In this document: positions 11,091 to 23,324 of the stretch, one piece after another
Layout: each line of letters opens with the position of its first letter
Position numbering within the stretch: the first letter of the stretch is position 1
Origin: Agrypnia vestita
Taxonomy: Eukaryota > Arthropoda > Insecta > Trichoptera > Phryganeidae
Direction of reading: 5' to 3'
DNA: 64,000 nt
NCBI GenBank assembly: GCA_016648135.1
Contig: JADDOH010004258.1
Coordinates: forward strand, 124,001-188,000
Translations under genes and position numbers: made by a program
The notes under the pieces: model-generated
What the model was told of the DNA's origin: nothing
The model's database searches: none
What the model saw: only the letters and a program-made list of their open reading frames with translations

Positions 11091-12807
11091 ACTGTGGGAA
11101 TTTAAATCATTAATTAAACTTGTATATAATTAGTATGCATGCTAATTATCAAAAAGTTATTCAATTGAGTTAGTTCTCTTGGCGCGTATTTCCGCGATGC
11201 GCCTAGGTGTATTCTTGCATTTCCGTTATGAGTACGTCATGAGCAATGTTGTTAAATTGTCAGGAGGCGTTCCACCGTATCTGATTACCCTTGCGGAGAC
11301 ATGGTGCTGTGAAAAATTCTAATAAATGACGGAAGTGCGCGACGCACGCGCGCGGTGAAACACGAGTGCAGCAGGGGTGTCACGCTTGGTGTCGTGTGCA
11401 GTAGCACCTAGCACCTAGCACCTACCCACTGAACGTGTTGTCGACATATGGATCAATACGGTGAACTAATGCACTTATTCACAACACCTATTACCTAAAA
11501 CAAATTACAAAAGGAAGTCAGCGGCCTCCCATGAACCGAGCGTAAAGATGTCACACATTAAAAATTCAAAATAATGTATTTATTCATACTCGCAGAGAAA
11601 ACCTTAAAATCGCGTGAAAAGACCCAAAAAAGTGGATTCGAAACAAAAAGATAGGTAGGTACCATTGAACATACATAAATCGACGACTGCGTAAAAAAAA
11701 AGTTTTTTTTTTATACTTATTTTCCGAACGCCAAGGTGGCGCAACCCCCTAAGAAACAGTGTAAAAATAAGTGTGCGAAATTTTCTATAAACAGTGCTCC
11801 GAATTAATTCGTGCCCAACGACTTTTTGGTAAATTAATAAAAACTTTAAATTGTTTTTAGTGTTTCATTTGCGTCCCACAGCCACATCCCATAACAATAC
11901 CTACAGACACTCTATGAATGAGTATGAACTTGAAAATTAAGTCTCTTATTACGACATCAAAAACATTGGTGAATTTCTTTGCATGCATCTTTTAACAGGA
12001 AAAAATATTACGTGTTAAACAATTTCCACTGAACCTACATTTTATCAATTTAAGTACATAATTATAAACTTATTACAATCAAATCGGGTGGGCGAAATTC
12101 TAGACAGTTCCTATGCTTTCTTCTTCGTCATCATCGTTCATTTCTAAATAGGCACCGACAATACAGTGTTACACTTGTAATACAAAGGCATAATGCCGAT
12201 TAAAATGAGAAAAGAAAACAATTCAACCGTCGTTTTTATATTTTCACTCATTACCGTCTTGGCTTCCATCCGTTGGCATCAGAAAGACGACAGTTTCCTT
12301 TCAAAATGTCGATCTAATAAAGGTATCGAATGATTTTCTAATATTGTAGTTCTACTAAAAGCGACAACGACAACAAGAAGATATGTGTTGTGAAATCAGG
12401 AAACTGGTTTCACACTTAGTGAAAGATAAAATCAAGTAAAATTCCTGTTAAAAAAGGGAAATCATAATTGTCCGGTCTAGTTGGCAACAATTTCTTTCAT
12501 ATTTGCTGTGAGTAGGCGTGACCTACCGTACCGTATGAATTCAATACATAAACATTATATGTACTTACTTGTTTATTTAATGCATGCGTTACCAAGGGGT
12601 GGAGTGTAGCCCCGATTCATTTACATACACAAGTAAGTACTTCGAAGGGTAAATCTAAAAATGATACTTGAGCCACAACATTATTTAAATACAGTTAATG
12701 CATCATAACTTTTGAAGGATTTTAAATATCAGTCAGGGGAGGAAAATATTCAGGGTGGGTTGTTTGTTCAGTAGTGATTGTAATAGTTAAGCGAAAATAA
12801 TAGATAT

Positions 12808-13321
12808 TGTTACGGAATGGCATCTAAAAAGAATTTACGCACTTTCCAAATCCCAGGTAATATGTCATCTGTCACAACACTATCGAAGGTTCGATACCAG
12901 AATTTTCGGGTATAAATACGGCGCCGACCGCGGCGCGGGTTCAGAGTGGTCGCGTTGACAGTTCGTTACCGAGCGAAATCAGTGCGAAGTCGGCTGCGAG
13001 CCGCGAAGCCATAGTGGCCAGGTGCGATAATTGAAGCGACAGATATCGGGCGATTAATCGAACGAAGTACTTACCTAAGTGGCGAAATAAACCGGAGCGA
13101 ATAATACGAGCAATGGATGGAATGTTCCAGTGAATGTTAAGTACGTGTTACCCAGCGATAATAAAATGTTCATCTACGAGTGATATACTGCGAAAAAGTG
13201 TAAATTAAAGAATAGCGTCAAATTTAATTGTTCAAGTGACTTTGTACATTCAATAGTTAATAAATCGCTATTTAATTTCCAGTGTTTTTGTTCATTCCTC
13301 CTGCAGCCACGACACGTGACA
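12808..13321 (+). mobile_element. Solo LTR with 4-bp target duplication (Ty3/gypsy-type)
   Basis: A 514-bp unit starts TGTTACGG and ends CACGTGACA (TG...CA). It is flanked by ATAT at 12804-12807 and at 13322-13325. Inside are a TATA box (GGTATAAATACGG near 12910) and AATAAA (near 13261), in the order expected for U3-R-U5. No primer-binding site or coding region follows, so it is a solo LTR left by recombination. Two diverged relatives lie reversed at about 51045-51590 and 61828-62303. Superfamily is inferred from the 4-bp duplication and length. Confidence 0.88.
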
Positions 13322-13589
13322 ATATTGACAATACGATCGCGGGTCAAACAAACAAATTAGTTATAAAGACTACAACCATTATTTAGCGCTACGGGCAACT
13401 AGGTTCTAAGCCGACTGTATTGAAATTTGAACCAAATATCTCCTGTTCGAATCCTGTAACCAAGTATTGATCAGTTATTGATAGGGATTATGATCCCGGG
13501 ATTGAAAAACCTCAATCCCGGGATTACATCATATCATAATTTTTAAATTTAATAATTTCAATATAAAATTTTGAAAAGAGAATAGCGGC

Positions 13590-13760
13590 CCGTGCGTTCT
13601 AGAATTGCCAAATGTGCTGGCGCGCTGTGTGCCGGTCCGGCCGCCCTCTGATTCACTAGTACACAGGCATGAGTGAAATAAAGCGCGGCTCGAGTCGAGA
13701 TATCATTGGTCGGTCAGTTTATCAGTTATGTCCGCGTCAGCAGGTATAACGTGACATTCC
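13590..13760 (+). other. CpG-containing exon- or promoter-like island inside Sans intron 1
   Basis: A GC-rich segment ends with an initiator-like TCAGTT, then ATGTCCGCGTCAGCAG directly before GTATAA, a weak splice donor. It could be a first exon on the plus strand or a transposon piece. The in-frame read-through is only a few codons. I cannot name a product. Confidence 0.2.
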
Positions 13761-14014
13761 TATTAAATAAGTAGTTGTTATAAATAAATGTAGATTTGGC
13801 TGAATTTTTATGTAATGTTTTTAATTTTATTTAATTATAACATGGAATAAGGACAAATGTACATGCGTTGAATTGCAATTCGAGGTCTCTATTTAAAAAA
13901 AAATGCTTGATAACCATTTCTCTCACAAAGCCAGTAAGAGCATTTTATGCTGCGTCTAATAACATAAAATTAATTTATAATATAACATTAAGTTCAGGCT
14001 CAAAAAAAAAAAAA

Positions 14015-14061
14015 GAAGGTTAACTAAATTACTAACTGCGTTAGTAATTTAGTTAACCTTC
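14015..14061. repeat. Perfect 22-bp inverted repeat with 3-nt loop
   Basis: GAAGGTTAACTAAATTACTAAC (14015-14036) is followed by TGC and its exact reverse complement (14040-14061). A run of 13 A precedes it. No mismatch is present, so it is either very young or maintained. The function is unknown. Confidence 0.9.
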
Positions 14062-14894
14062 AATTAATTCAATAAGATCCAAAATTTAAATCAATAACTT
14101 GTATTGTACTTTAGTGCATATTTCTATTTCTATTTTTATTTACTAGTCACCTACAGCTATCTAGGTCAATCCCGAAATTGTCCTGGAATTGGTCTTCCTT
14201 ATCGGCGCAATACCAGGATTGGAAAAACGTTCCAGATAATAATCCCTAGTTATCAGTTTAGTTACTACGAAATCGCGGTGAAAAATATCAATCTATATTA
14301 TTGATTCAGTTTCAAATGATTGTACCACGTAAAAACATCCCTTCATTTCAAAACTGCTTGTCAAAATTTTATTACGCAATGTTCACGTTGTCTAGCTACC
14401 TACTCATTATTTAAACATACGGACCGTTAGAAAGTCTAAAATGCCGCTAAAAAGTTGAATATTTAATATCTTAAATGTAAAGAATGATTAAATATGCATT
14501 ACATTTTGATTACTTGAAACTAAAAGTAAATCGTGACACACCTAATTAAATGGCCATAAAATACAATAAAAATGAAAGCAAATAACTCACAATCACTTTT
14601 AACATCACTTAAAATACAAATTAGTAGATGTGTCACAGATAATAGACACCTTTTCACGCTTGTCATTCACTACGTATGCCACCATACAATCTAAAATCAA
14701 AAAGAGAGAATCATGTACCCAGAGATTGCATACTTTGCACTGAGCTGACGTTATACGACATTGTATTTTACGGGGTGGCAGGATAGGTGAAAGTTATAAA
14801 CAGTTGTTTAGATAAATATTAACCAAAAGCTTAAAGCATGAAGCTAAAAGTTGTATAAAATTTAAAGCGTCGTTTAGGGCTCGAAATGGGAAAT

Positions 14895-15180
14895 TGTGCA
14901 TATCGGCGGACATCTTTCTGCTGTTCTAGAAGAACTGCATTGTGATTCGAATTGTAACTGAAATAAACTTCGAATATTGATATACAGATGTCTCGTAGTT
15001 AGAAACAAAAACTTCGAGTGAGCCTTCTTCGTTCAATTTTGAATAGAAAATATTGTTTACACTAAGAAGTGACATAAAAGTTTGCATTTTTTTCGATATT
15101 TCTAAGCGTTGGACCATCATTGATAAGGTCAGATAAAATTATTAAAACCTTACAGAAATTTGATTTTATTCCTGTAAGGT
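14895..15180. repeat. Partial foldback element (CCCTGTATA family)
   Basis: It contains GATGTCTCGTAGTTAG, AAACTTCGAGTGAGCCTTC, AAAGTTTGCAT and ACCTTACAGAAATTTG. These match the arm and core of the large hairpin at 58239-58772. A short inverted pair around 15145-15180 (ACCTTACAG/CTGTAAGGT) marks the centre. Confidence 0.55.
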
Positions 15181-15784
15181 TTTTTGATGTGTAACATCTT
15201 TCCTCTCGCTTTCCTGCAATCTGCGGCAGTGTTTTCGTGAAAATGGACGGAAATGCGTAACAGGAAATAAGACGCGCGCAATTTCATTCAATCGATGAGC
15301 GCGCGCGAGGAAAAGATTCATCTTTAAAAACAAATCAATGTCCAGCAAGTGCCATCACAACGAAGACGCACACTTCCAACAGCCAACGCTTCTGATTTTG
15401 TATATATTCTACACGGCTGGTGTTAAGCGTGTGAATGTTGTAACTTTGATATATTTTGGCTTATACCTTCGAAACTACCCAATAAATACTCATTTTTTTA
15501 CAATAATGTAATGTACCTTTAATGATTTACGTGCTCAAATGATTTTTAAATATTTATTCAAAGTTTTCATACAATATGTATGGCGGCACACTACCGCCAT
15601 CTAGGTAAATAAATAAAAACATATAATTGATCAAAAACATTTCTAAACAAAATGCGCATGTAGATAAACGGTACCTACAATTTAATAAAAAGTAAATGCA
15701 CATACATTTTCTTTACTTGTATTTACTAATATATAGGTATTATCTTTTTTAAATTTTGATGTTAAATTATGTCGCTGCTCAACT

Positions 15785-15970
15785 TGAAACTTGAGTAGCT
15801 TGTTGGTTTTGTGGTTAGGACACTCGCCTCGTGATCCAAAGGTCGCGGGTTCGAACCTCAGTCCAGACTAGCAAGTTAGTCCTATTTTCATAGCACAAGC
15901 ATTTAGCTTAGTTTGAAAATAGTAAGAATATTGATGTGACACGTATTCCGTGATCACATCTCAATTTGTT
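15785..15970 (+). repeat. tRNA-derived SINE, copy 2 (best preserved head)
   Basis: The tRNA-like head has A-box-like TTTTGTGGTTAGGACACTC and a perfect B-box GGTTCGAACC. The shared body GCAAGTTAGTCCTATTTTC and TTGATGTGAC follow. RNA polymerase III would transcribe such an element in the family's active form. The head is too diverged and lacks a normal acceptor stem, so it is not a tRNA gene. Confidence 0.8.
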
Positions 15971-16504
15971 TAAAAAATAAATTTTAAATAGATTTTAAAT
16001 AGTTTATCTCCGTTTTTGAATCTGAATTTGAATCTCACAAAATTGAAATGAGACTATGAGACAATAGTAAAATTATTATGAAAATGTATTTTTGTCTTTT
16101 AAAGAAACGCATTTTTTCTTAATATTTATAGTTCATGTAAGGAACATCAAAGTCCTAAATTTGTATTTTTTTCCAATTATGTAAAATGTTCACCTACAAG
16201 AAATTCTTAGTAACGAGAGTCGGGATGCGTTCTGATTAAAACACCATCAACGGGTACTGGATTAAATCACTCAAATGGTTTCCAGGAAAAAATATCAACA
16301 GTGATTTGTGACGAGGCCTTGGATATGCAGAGCTTTTATGTAATATTTGGCAGATGACGAAAAATAATTTTATGAATAAAATATGTTTTAAATTCCTATT
16401 AAACATCAATTAATTATCACGTGTTTTTCGGTAACACTATGGATACATGAATGATGCTTTTTTATAAATAGGAATCTACGAATATTGACTATCTACCTAA
16501 ATAT

Positions 16505-16745
16505 AAGCGCAGCGGCAGGTAACAGAACTAGTCCACAATACTTTACAGGTAGATTGCTGCTTAAATTATGAATTGAAAATTTTCAAGCAACAATGTCCTT
16601 ATATCAAAAGATAAGCGGTTTTAAAATAAGCATTTTTCTCAATATATTGTAAAGTTCGACTTATATTACAACGTTCGACTATCAAATAAAATTATTATAT
16701 AACCTTGCAAAAAAATCTGGTTCAGATTTCTGCCAAATCTATTTA
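16505..16745. repeat. Partial foldback element (CCCTGTATA family), left half
   Basis: It begins GAACTAGTCCACAATACTTTAC, the family's terminal sequence (compare 35795-35820). CAAGCAACAATGTCC follows, then the core. The right arm is missing. Confidence 0.6.
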
Positions 16746-18430
16746 TTAAATTTCGATGCCACGATGTTTATTTACATCAATTTACATCAGTGATTATTCT
16801 TCCAAATATTCTTATAACTTACCGGTTATCAAAAGGGGACCTTATAAATAATAAATAGTTCGGTGGAAAAATAGAGCAATCTTATTTATTACATGTTCAT
16901 TATTCTAATACAAACTAGTTTTAACTAATAAGTTACACAAGAAAGTATTTTAAGTGTCCTCATTTTTTTTTTCATAATAGCCGATAAACTTTTTAATGTT
17001 TGCCATTTCAGTGAGCAACGCATTAAATTATATTCCATTTCCAGCTAGCTTCACAGTAATGATTGTTAAATCTTGGTAATCGTGCTTTTGAGAATTATCG
17101 TGCGTTTAAACATTTGATATTTATAGAGAAAAATTATATGGTACGCTATAAATACATTCACATCATTAAATAACAGGTTCTCATTAGTTTTATTACTACA
17201 ATAGGCAAAGCCCGTATTGAAACAATTATTTAAATATAAAAAAGCTATTCAAAATAAATGTATATTTTTTGTACACGTCTTCTAGAGTGATGTCCGTATA
17301 ATTAACAAGTATGTATCTACTAGAGATGGGTCGTTCATGAACGAACTGTTCACTTTATTGAGCGAACGATTGGTACAGTTCACTTCAGTGAATATTATTC
17401 ATCAATTAAAAATCCCAAAATCGATGAAATCTTTGGCAGCTAACTTCACTTCCTCAAAAGCCTCTAGGTAGCGAAAATGAACAGATAAATCGACCTTTTG
17501 AAATCCCAGGCCTCTGTCAGATTTTTTCTGGGAAGTTTCGTGTCCTTGAGCAAAAACTTAAATTTGTATCTGGTCCCCCGTGTATATCTTGAAATCAATA
17601 AAACCTTAAATATTTTATACTTTTATGCCAAAAAAGGATGAATTTAATCCTAAATCTAGATTTTAATCCTTCGTAGGTGGAAACTCTACTAACCACAGTT
17701 ATAACACAAAAATTTCCATATTGTTGATGAAACTCCCAGGCATCTTGATAGGTCATCAAAATCGGTGATTATGCTCCTGAATCACTAATTTTTTTTTATA
17801 ATTTTTATACATTTTCTTTTATCTTTTATGGAAGGCGATTTTTTTAAAACCTCTGCAAAACTCCATTTTCGCTTGTCGCAAGAAAATTGAGCGTAGATCT
17901 AACATGGTTGCAGATAAAAATAAAAAGTATTTAGAGCTTAGAGAATATAATACATACTGACTGGTGACAGGGCTACCTACCTATGGTAGAAAATAAAAAA
18001 TATCTGAGTTGGTCAAGGTGATGGTCAACACCTAGGGGACTCCACACGGAATGACAGATAAAACTCTTTGAACACATTTAATCAGAGGTGAAATTTTTTT
18101 TTTCTTTTTTAGTATTAAGTTTACATGTTATTAATGTGTAAATATATCAAAAATACGAATAAACACATTGAATTCTAACGCAAAAAATGAGCTTTACATA
18201 CATATGTGATCATTTGGTTATTTTATTGATAATTAAAAACCATTCTTATGGAAGAAGCTAAGATGGCGGAGCACTCGCTTAGCATGTGAGAGGGACCGGG
18301 AATTTCAAAAAAGTTTTGGAGGTGCCTGGTATCGATCTCGGTATCAGTAAAAGTGAAAATTAAACACAAATACAAAAGTGAGAGTATATAAAAATGTTAT
18401 GAAATTTTTTAACGCAAATTTCATGACTTT

Positions 18431-19192
18431 TAGTGATGCAACGAATATGAATACGAATATTCGTATTCGCCGAATATCATCACGAATATTAAAAACAAAC
18501 TATTTATAACTGAACGCAACGCAAATAACGGTTTGGCTGTGCACCGTGTATCCGAACACCTACGCACTCTATTATCGGGGATCCCCCTTACATTGAATGA
18601 ATAGATTTGTTGAATTCTCAAATTGTCAATTATTTCTTGTTTCACAGCATAACATGAGTCCTTTCATATTATACGTTGGGTTGTTAAAAGGGTTAGGTTT
18701 GGTTTTTATTTTGTAATACATACGTATTGTTCGTTCCATTTTATTTCAGTTTGTGTAAAAGTGTTAGTTTCCGGCAAACTTTTTGAAATTCTTTGGCGTA
18801 GTGGGGGAATGCGCAGAAGACAAAATTTGGATCTCTTTGGTGGAATGGTACATGCGCAAACTTCCCCCCACTACGCCGTAAAATTTCATGATGTTTGCCG
18901 GCTATTGTAATTCTTGTAAAATAATTTCAAATTAAATCTAATGAAGTGACTTCTCGTAAGTGTGAAAAAAGTGAAATTTATTTTCGTCCGCTGGGAATGT
19001 ACAAACGGATAAAAGAAATCGCCTAACGCCTGAGAAGTTACAAATGTGCTTTTTGAACAAACAATTGCCGGTGGTAAATTTTAATTATTAAATCTCTCAG
19101 TAAAAAAGAACAGTGGTGTATTATTATTACCTTGTTGAACTATTCGTATTCGCTGAATAGTTGGCTTGATATTCGTATTCGTTGCATCACTA
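18431..19192. mobile_element. hAT-like non-autonomous element with a nested palindrome
   Basis: The ends are inverted: TAGTGATGCAACGAATA at 18431 and TATTCGTTGCATCACTA at 19192, with further ATTCGTATTCG repeats next to both. TAGTGATG-type ends are typical of hAT elements. I see no convincing 8-bp duplication. Inside, 18768-18906 is itself a near-palindrome (CCGGCAAAC, GGCGTAGTGGGGG and their reverse complements), probably a second, nested element. Confidence 0.65.
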
Positions 19193-20051
19193 CAAATTTT
19201 ACTCGAGAATCTGCTGAAAAAACATTATAATATGAAATGTTTCAAAAAATTGTTAATTTCAATTTACATTCGTTAAAGTTTATTCCTGAAGTTGTTTATT
19301 GATTGCCTACTATATGATTAATTTTCTAACTGAACACCGTCAAAGGGATTCATCGAAAATATTTCAGAACTATGCGAACGCATTATAAATTATAATCACT
19401 TTAGCGTCATCCGATAAATCGAAATGAATGCACCTTCAATGCAACCAAAAACAGAAACCGGCTTTTGGAGACCGGCTACCTACAACAAACCAATTTGAAA
19501 ATATGTTTTAGAGTTTAGGTACAAAATTGAAAATCTAAATGAGATGTTTTTCTAAAAGATTGAATTATTATGTAGGCATTCATGTATCTTGGGTTCGTAT
19601 TTATCTAATGTTAATTTTAACAGTATTTGCCACTGAATTTCATTAAAATAAAATTAAGCCAATTAGAATCTATTTTAATTCAAACGTTAGAATTGTTGAT
19701 GCCTAATTAAAAGCAAGCGCATATTTATTACATTAGCATAGTACTGTAGAAAGATTACCGGAATATATTTATTACAATGGCCTATAAGAATTCATAAAAA
19801 AACCTTTGTAATTGAAGTTATCGGTATCATCCGTATCAGCGATAAGAAAACGATACGAACATATTTTTAATGATTGAAAATCTTAGTCATACAGTTGCAA
19901 AATGTTGAGAATATAATATTTGACATACAAATGATTAGTAATTCGTAATCTAAATAAATAAAAACAAAATATCCTGTCGTGTGTGCAGTTTGACAGAGCA
20001 TTTGACAGCCCACAGTTTGTATACAAGAAGAAATGATCAAACTTGACTTAC

Positions 20052-20074
20052 TTGTGAAATCTATCTGTGGTCAT
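20052..20074 (-). CDS. Sans: Sans (USH1G/ANKS4B homologue), exon 1: coding micro-exon with the start codon
   Basis: Read on the minus strand, ATG is at 20074-20072, followed by codons for MTTDRFH and two bases (AA) before a consensus donor GTAAGT (G at 20051). The two bases join the first G of exon 2 to make Lys, giving MTTDRFHK followed by AAKDG. Vertebrate SANS begins MNDQYHRAARDG, so the length, His and following Ala-Ala match residue for residue. The context before ATG (CAAA) is a good insect Kozak sequence. The exon ends in phase 2, as required by the exon 2 acceptor. Only 23 coding bases are present, too short for ORF finders; the call rests on homology plus splice fit. Transcript data would settle it. 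Confidence 0.85.
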
Positions 20075-20535
20075 TTTGAAAAAATTAATTTAACACAGCA
20101 CTTGGAAAACACTCAAAAGCGTATCATTGTGAATATAATACACAGTCATTGAAGAATATAAATATCTCACAGAAAACTTATAAAGCTGGTGATAATTGAC
20201 ACGAAAATGAAACTTCGGAGCTTGATTAGGCGAACTTTTTCTATTGTTTGTTGTCACGACGATCGGTAGCGTTTGACGGCTCACTCGCTGCGTAATGTAG
20301 AACACGTAAATAACTGTTACACCTGCTTGAACAAAACTCAGGTGAGCGCGGTTCCCCCTACGTACTTTCCTAATGGTACCGGACGAATATAAAAAGTGCG
20401 ATAAAGAATGCGTGAACGACCATCTCGTTTTAAAAACCGTTGTTCCGTGAAAAACTTCAAGTACTGCGCCATCTTGCGGTGTCGAAAAATAATATTTTAA
20501 GAGTGCTATATCAGTGGCATCTATTGACAAGTAGT
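20075..20535 (-). promoter_or_regulatory. Probable 5'UTR/promoter region of Sans
   Basis: This is the DNA immediately upstream of the Sans ATG on the minus strand, less AT-rich than its surroundings. A 146-codon minus-strand frame runs through it and ends at 20090, 15 bp before the ATG. It has no recognisable domain and I treat it as non-coding. I cannot place the transcription start; no clear TATA box sits at a usual distance. Confidence 0.4.
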
Positions 20536-21964
20536 AAAAATATTGAGAAGTGTATTCAGAAAGTAAAGCATTTTCTGGTCCGAGGCTTTGCTGTCTGGAA
20601 ACTATAACACCATCTATGAACGTATGGATAAATTATATGTATGCGTTGAAAACAAATCAATTTTTTTCCATAAAAGTTTGCCGGGATTTTTAAATTCTGC
20701 ATTGTCTTAGTCTTTAGTTGTTAAAAAATCAAACAACTAAATTAGTAAGAACACTACACAGGGAAAAATAAAATAAGGTAATACATTACGTTATTTTTGG
20801 AAATATTTTGAAAATTATTATATTATTCTCCACTCCTTGGACTGACCAAGTGAACAAGCTACAGGCACTTCTCTGGTGACAGCGCTGAGTTCTGCGGGAT
20901 GCGGGGAAAATAGAGAATGGATAGAGAAGTCAAGAACTCAAGAGGGCAAGAGGTCGTGTCATGGAGGTGAAGAATTTCCATAGATTATATATTTATTTAT
21001 TAATAATACACATTCCAATTTGAGCTTTTACATAAAATGAAACACAAAGTGTTTTTAATAGCGTAGTTATCTAAGTACATAAGACGAAATTTGCGAAAGA
21101 TGAAAGACTATCAAAAGATAATAGATTAAGTATGTAGCCAAACTATTGTTGGGAATATTAGTAGGTCGATGGAATGAAAGAGCGATATGTTGTTATTGTT
21201 TATTTCTTCCCGGAGATAGGCCCCGGAAGCAAGTCAAGGTGTACAAGTAATATTTTATGTAATGACGAACAAAGAAATAGATGACGCGCGGAAGTCTGCC
21301 CGATCTTACGGCAGAAGCCCGACTGGTATGGTGTCGCCAAGTCCCTAGATCGACCCTTTTGTTTATATCGCGGAGATTTTTATTATGTTAATATAAACAA
21401 AACTCTGGTCGGGCGATAGGTACATGACACAGGGTTGAACAGGTACCGCTAGACTATAAAATAGAAGATAAGTACATTCGTTTTTTATATGTGTTTAGTG
21501 TATGAGCATTAAATATGTAAAAGAGCTATATTGATTACCTAGGCGGTACAATTTATGTATAGATGAATTTACTTTTGAATACAGTTAGTGTGCTACATAA
21601 AATAGCTCGCCTTGTCGCGAAACAGACCTCCCAGGTACTCAATATATAATTAATTATTTGTAATAACTCAGGGGAGTCATACATATATTATTTATGTTAA
21701 TAATTTTATACAGACAAATTAAAACAACCTACAGGTCTCCTACACGACAAATTCGCTAAGTTAAGTACCTACACTTATTCAGAAATCATAATTAATTTGG
21801 TCCGAAGAAATATAGGACGAACTTCATAAAATGGCGACCATAGAGGGGCATTATATTCTAGTTTGCTATGAAAAAGATTGTAATAAAAATAGATGATTGA
21901 TTACATTATAGGTAAGTGATTAAAATAACTGGATTGTACTGTATTTGTACACGTTAAACACTTT

Positions 21965-22160
21965 AAAATAGTACGCAAGGCTAAACCAACCGGGAAAAGA
22001 TCGTTGAGCAGACCCAGACTGGCCTCATGGAAAATGTACCGATTGGAAAATTAGGGAGGAAGGAGAGATTGGAGTAGAAGGCAAAGGATCGGAAGAAATA
22101 AAAAGGCATCATCCAAGAAGCTAAAGTTCTACAAGTCCTTAAGGAGTAAAAAGAAGTACT
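21965..22160 (+). pseudogene. LINE C-terminal ORF scrap
   Basis: The frames read RSLSRPRLRWKD and then DRKK*KGIIQEAKVLQVLKE. This corresponds to the 'GRPR.RW.D...DR..W..IV.EAK' tail common to RTE/Jockey-type LINE ORFs. Frameshift and stop codons show it is dead. Confidence 0.55.
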
Positions 22161-22959
22161 GTATTTGTAACACAACATTTTAATGCCTTTTATACACCCG
22201 TAAAAGAATCGTGCCTATTAATCAAAATTATATTCCTCGCGAACATTTTCATCTCATCAATTTAATCTCATCAATTTCCATCAGTCTGGATCCGTCCCTG
22301 GCAGCGGAACTTTGGAAGGAATCCCATTTAAAAGTGAGATCATTTAATAATAGAGTGTTTAACAAAGTTTGTAAAACACCTCACGAGCCGCGTTTGCGTT
22401 TAGTAAATCCCAACTCCAGTGGCGGGCCTGGGGTGGGGCGCCCTCTGCAAGGGGGCGGCAGATGGGCTCCGTCAGTACTTAAAGAGACCGAGAGACGACG
22501 GCACTGACTTTACAAACTTATTTCACTTTCTCACCACTAATAATTTAAGAATGTAAACGTAATTCTGCGTGTACGTAAAATTATCACACGATTTACCTAA
22601 ACTCGTCCGTGAAAACAAAAATGAGTCGAAAATATTGCCATATCACCACATCGCTGTCCCGACAATTGCGAGCAGGACAACTGCGCACCCAACGTGCAAT
22701 ACAAAAGTAAAATAGAACATTAATTCTCATATAGGTACTTCAGTTTAGAGTGTTTCACAAAGCTGAAAAGTAAATAACGCATAACGAACATAAAAAAACT
22801 ATAATTTCGTCTCTTTAATATTCGAATCAATCATTTTAGCACAGCGAGGGTGTATATTGACAAGGAAAAAATAACTTGATGGAATTCGAAGTTTTTTCTT
22901 TCTTATGTTTCATTGTTGAAGACAAACTTTTTCATGGATTTTAATAAAATTTCCACCAT

Positions 22960-23175
22960 TATTACTAGACTATTAGTTAGATTGGGTTAAAATAGCGTTG
23001 TTTTAGTAATTGTCTGCGTACTTTAGCCTTGCGCGCAGCTGCGTGCGCGTGATTGTCGGCGCGCAGTTGTCTTGCGCGCAATAGTCTGGGGGTTATCCCA
23101 TCCGCCACTGGTTCTGTGTCAGGCGTCTGTCCCCGCCGGTAGTGACTGGAGCACGAGACGCATATCGTTCACAGT
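22960..23175 (+). promoter_or_regulatory. CpG-rich island ending in a consensus splice donor
   Basis: GC-rich, CpG-rich DNA (GCGCGCAGCTGCGTGCGCGTG) runs to a sharp edge at CACAGTACTGGAATGTAAGTA. GTAAGTA is a good donor, so this may be a promoter with a non-coding first exon of a plus-strand transcript pointing away from Sans, or an LTR fragment. No long frame crosses it. Confidence 0.3.
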
Positions 23176-23324
23176 ACTGGAATGTAAGTATTTTCCACAA
23201 AATTAAAATACATCCCGTTTTCACACAGATACCTAGTTATAAGGTATTTTCATTTATATTCGTGTTTTTATTTTACTTATAGTTACATTACGTTATCATA
23301 TATGATGATAATAACATCCCAATT

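Larger units (their letters stand above)
6853..20051 (-). other. Sans intron 1 (about 13.2 kb), repeat-filled
   Basis: This intron separates the start-codon micro-exon from exon 2. Recognised contents are foldback elements (8040-8560, 9842-10060, 14895-15180, 16505-16745), a Penelope-like fragment (10070-10795), two SINEs (10905-11090, 15785-15970), a solo LTR (12808-13321), a perfect hairpin (14015-14061) and a hAT-like element (18431-19192). I see nothing identifiable in 6860-8040, 8570-9840, 11500-12800, 16750-18430 or 19200-20040, apart from a hAT-end-like start at about 17328 (AGAGATGGGTCGTTC). A strongly CpG-containing stretch at 13590-13760 ends in a GT and could be an internal first exon or promoter. 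Confidence 0.7.

Noticed and set aside
20090..20530. 146-codon minus frame ending 15 bp before the Sans ATG
   Set aside because: No recognisable domain, no good start context, not in frame continuity with Sans; more likely 5'UTR or promoter.
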